Source: Christensenella sp. UBA1260
Lineage (GTDB): Bacteria; Bacillota; Clostridia; Christensenellales; CAG-917
Reading direction: 5' to 3'
Length of the DNA stretch: 6,043 bases
NCBI GenBank assembly: GCA_002308155.1
Contig: DBVQ01000013.1
Span: forward strand, 411-6,453
Of the stretch, positions 5,232-6,043 are shown piece by piece (positions within the stretch are counted from its first letter, which is position 1; every line of letters starts with the position of its first letter). The notes below the pieces were generated by a model. It saw only the letters and a list, made by a program, of their open reading frames with translations. It did not search any database and was not told the DNA's origin. The translations under genes were made by a program, and so were the position numbers.

Positions 5232-5891
5232 GTGAAAACAAAAGATATACTTGCAAAATGCGACCATACGCTGCTTGCCCAGACGGCGACGTGGGAAGAT
5301 ATCAAGGCGATTTGCGATGACGGGATGAAATACAAGACGGCATCTGTCTGTATCCCGCCGAGCTTTGTCAAACGCGCAAAAGAATACGTGGGCGACCGCC
5401 TTGCAATCTGCACGGTGATAGGCTTCCCAAACGGCTACAACACGACGGCTGTCAAAGTGTTTGAAACAAAGGACGCAATTTTAAACGGCGCGGACGAGAT
5501 TGATATGGTCATAAATATCGGCGAACTCAAAGCGGGCGACTACTCCTTTGTGGAGCAGGAAATAAGAAAGATAAAAGCGGTGTGTGAGGACAAAGTCCTC
5601 AAGGTCATCATTGAGACCTGCCTTTTGACAGAGGAAGAAAAAATCAAGATGTGCGAGATTGTCACAAATGCAGGCGCAGATTATATCAAGACTTCAACCG
5701 GTTTTTCAAAGTCCGGCGCAACGTTTGACGATATCAAACTTTTCAGTGAGCATATAGGCGCAAATGTCAAAATTAAAGCCGCGGGCGGAATATCGTCCAT
5801 TGAAGATGCAGAAAAGTTTGTTGAGCTCGGTGCGTCCAGACTTGGCACAAGCAGAATCGTCAAAATCGTAAAAGCGGAAGAAAACAAATAA
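5232..5891 (+). CDS. deoC: Deoxyribose-phosphate aldolase, GTG start
   Basis: Class I aldolase that splits 2-deoxyribose-5-phosphate into acetaldehyde and glyceraldehyde-3-phosphate, the last step of deoxynucleoside breakdown. I chose the GTG at 5232 (VKTKDILAKCDHTLL), giving 219 residues, close to the usual Gram-positive length of about 220; a G-run (5221-5225) 6 nt upstream is a weak Shine-Dalgarno. The in-frame TTG at 5202 would lie inside pdp and add ten residues with no family resemblance. Catalytic residues are all present: Schiff-base Lys153 in YIKTSTGF (151-158), Lys182 in KIKAAGGI (180-187) and Asp91 in DEIDMVINIG (88-97), equivalent to E. coli Lys167, Lys201 and Asp102. The phosphate-binding GGI and LGTS (204-207) segments are intact. 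The gene begins 13 nt after pdp, so the two are surely cotranscribed. The atypical start and ribosome site may lower its translation relative to pdp or make it depend on coupling. Confidence 0.97.
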   Translation: MKTKDILAKCDHTLLAQTATWEDIKAICDDGMKYKTASVCIPPSFVKRAKEYVGDRLAICTVIGFPNGYNTTAVKVFETKDAILNGADEIDMVINIGELKAGDYSFVEQEIRKIKAVCEDKVLKVIIETCLLTEEEKIKMCEIVTNAGADYIKTSTGFSKSGATFDDIKLFSEHIGANVKIKAAGGISSIEDAEKFVELGASRLGTSRIVKIVKAEENK

Positions 5892-5902
5892 GAAAATCAA
5901 GT

Positions 5903-5921
5903 TGCAAAACTCTGTTTTGCA
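5903..5921 (+). repeat. Intercistronic hairpin between deoC and deoD, without a U-run
   Basis: TGCAAAAC (5903-5910) and GTTTTGCA (5914-5921) form a perfect 8-bp stem with loop TCT, inside the 45-nt deoC-deoD gap. It is followed by CAAAAGGAG, the deoD ribosome binding site, and not by a T-tract, so it is unlikely to end transcription on its own. It could affect mRNA stability or access to the deoD start. Confidence 0.55.
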
Positions 5922-5936
5922 CAAAAGGAGAAAGTT

Positions 5937-6043
5937 ATGTCAGTCCCAACTCCTCATATAGCAGCAAAACTCGGCGACGTCGCGAAGACAGTGCTCATGC
6001 CGGGCGACCCGTTGCGCGCAAAGTTTATCGCGGAGAACTTCCT
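5937..6043 (+). CDS. deoD: Purine-nucleoside phosphorylase DeoD-type, first 35 codons only
   Basis: Cytoplasmic enzyme of the hexameric, bacterial DeoD type that phosphorolyses purine (deoxy)nucleosides to the base and (deoxy)ribose-1-phosphate. Only the N-terminus is in the window; family members are about 235 residues. The start MSVPTPHIAAKLGDVAKTVL is followed by MPGDPLRAKFIAENF, almost identical to the E. coli DeoD N-terminus. His7 corresponds to the His that reaches into the neighbouring subunit's nucleoside site, and Gly23 and Arg27 to phosphate-binding Gly20 and Arg24. AGGAG (5926-5930) lies 6 nt before the ATG. It is the third gene of the operon after deoC and extends the pathway to purines. 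Confidence 0.95.
   Translation, partial: MSVPTPHIAAKLGDVAKTVLMPGDPLRAKFIAENF

Noticed and set aside
5903..5921. Transcription terminator between deoC and deoD
   Set aside because: The stem is not followed by a T-run but by the deoD ribosome binding site.
1..6043. CRISPR array, insertion sequence, phage, toxin-antitoxin or defence system
   Set aside because: There are no spaced direct repeats, no transposase or integrase motifs and no nuclease or immunity domains. Gene content is metabolic with normal operon structure.

Overview
The window reads as ordinary chromosomal DNA from a low-to-mid GC Gram-positive bacterium. A member of the Clostridia (Bacillota), probably an uncultured gut-type lineage, fits best. 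This lineage call is inference. It rests on AGGAG-type ribosome binding sites 6 nt from most starts, AT-rich intergenic DNA with sigma-A-like promoters, two lipoprotein-type signal peptides, and a pyrimidine-nucleoside phosphorylase of the Bacillus/Geobacillus kind.

Layout from left to right. Positions 898 down to 1 (minus strand) hold the first 299 codons of an FGGY-family sugar kinase, cut by the window edge. A 210-bp divergent intergenic region separates it from a plus-strand gene (1109-2425) for an unrecognised exported protein with a lipobox-like signal, a C-terminal membrane helix and an acidic tail; this gene ends at a clear terminator. After a 181-bp intergenic region packed with inverted repeats and a near-consensus promoter comes a gene for a BMP/PnrA-family nucleoside-binding lipoprotein (2607-3761), which has its own terminator. 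A new promoter then starts a pyrimidine-nucleoside phosphorylase gene (pdp, 3917-5218), followed closely by deoxyribose-phosphate aldolase (deoC, 5232-5891) and the first 35 codons of purine-nucleoside phosphorylase (deoD, from 5937). No gap without a gene exceeds 300 bases. No tRNA, rRNA, CRISPR array or insertion sequence was seen.

The right-hand two thirds form a coherent nucleoside scavenging locus. The lipoprotein would capture nucleosides outside the cell. Pdp and DeoD would cleave them with phosphate to free bases plus (deoxy)ribose-1-phosphate. DeoC would split deoxyribose-5-phosphate into acetaldehyde and glyceraldehyde-3-phosphate. The phosphopentomutase (deoB) that links these steps, and the ABC permease/ATPase partners of the lipoprotein, are not in the window. 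The sugar kinase and the unknown membrane protein have no demonstrated link to this pathway.

Nothing here is convincing evidence of an undescribed system. The items most worth checking are the unknown two-anchor membrane protein, the repeat-rich control region of the nucleoside-binding lipoprotein, and a few unexplained palindromes inside coding sequence.
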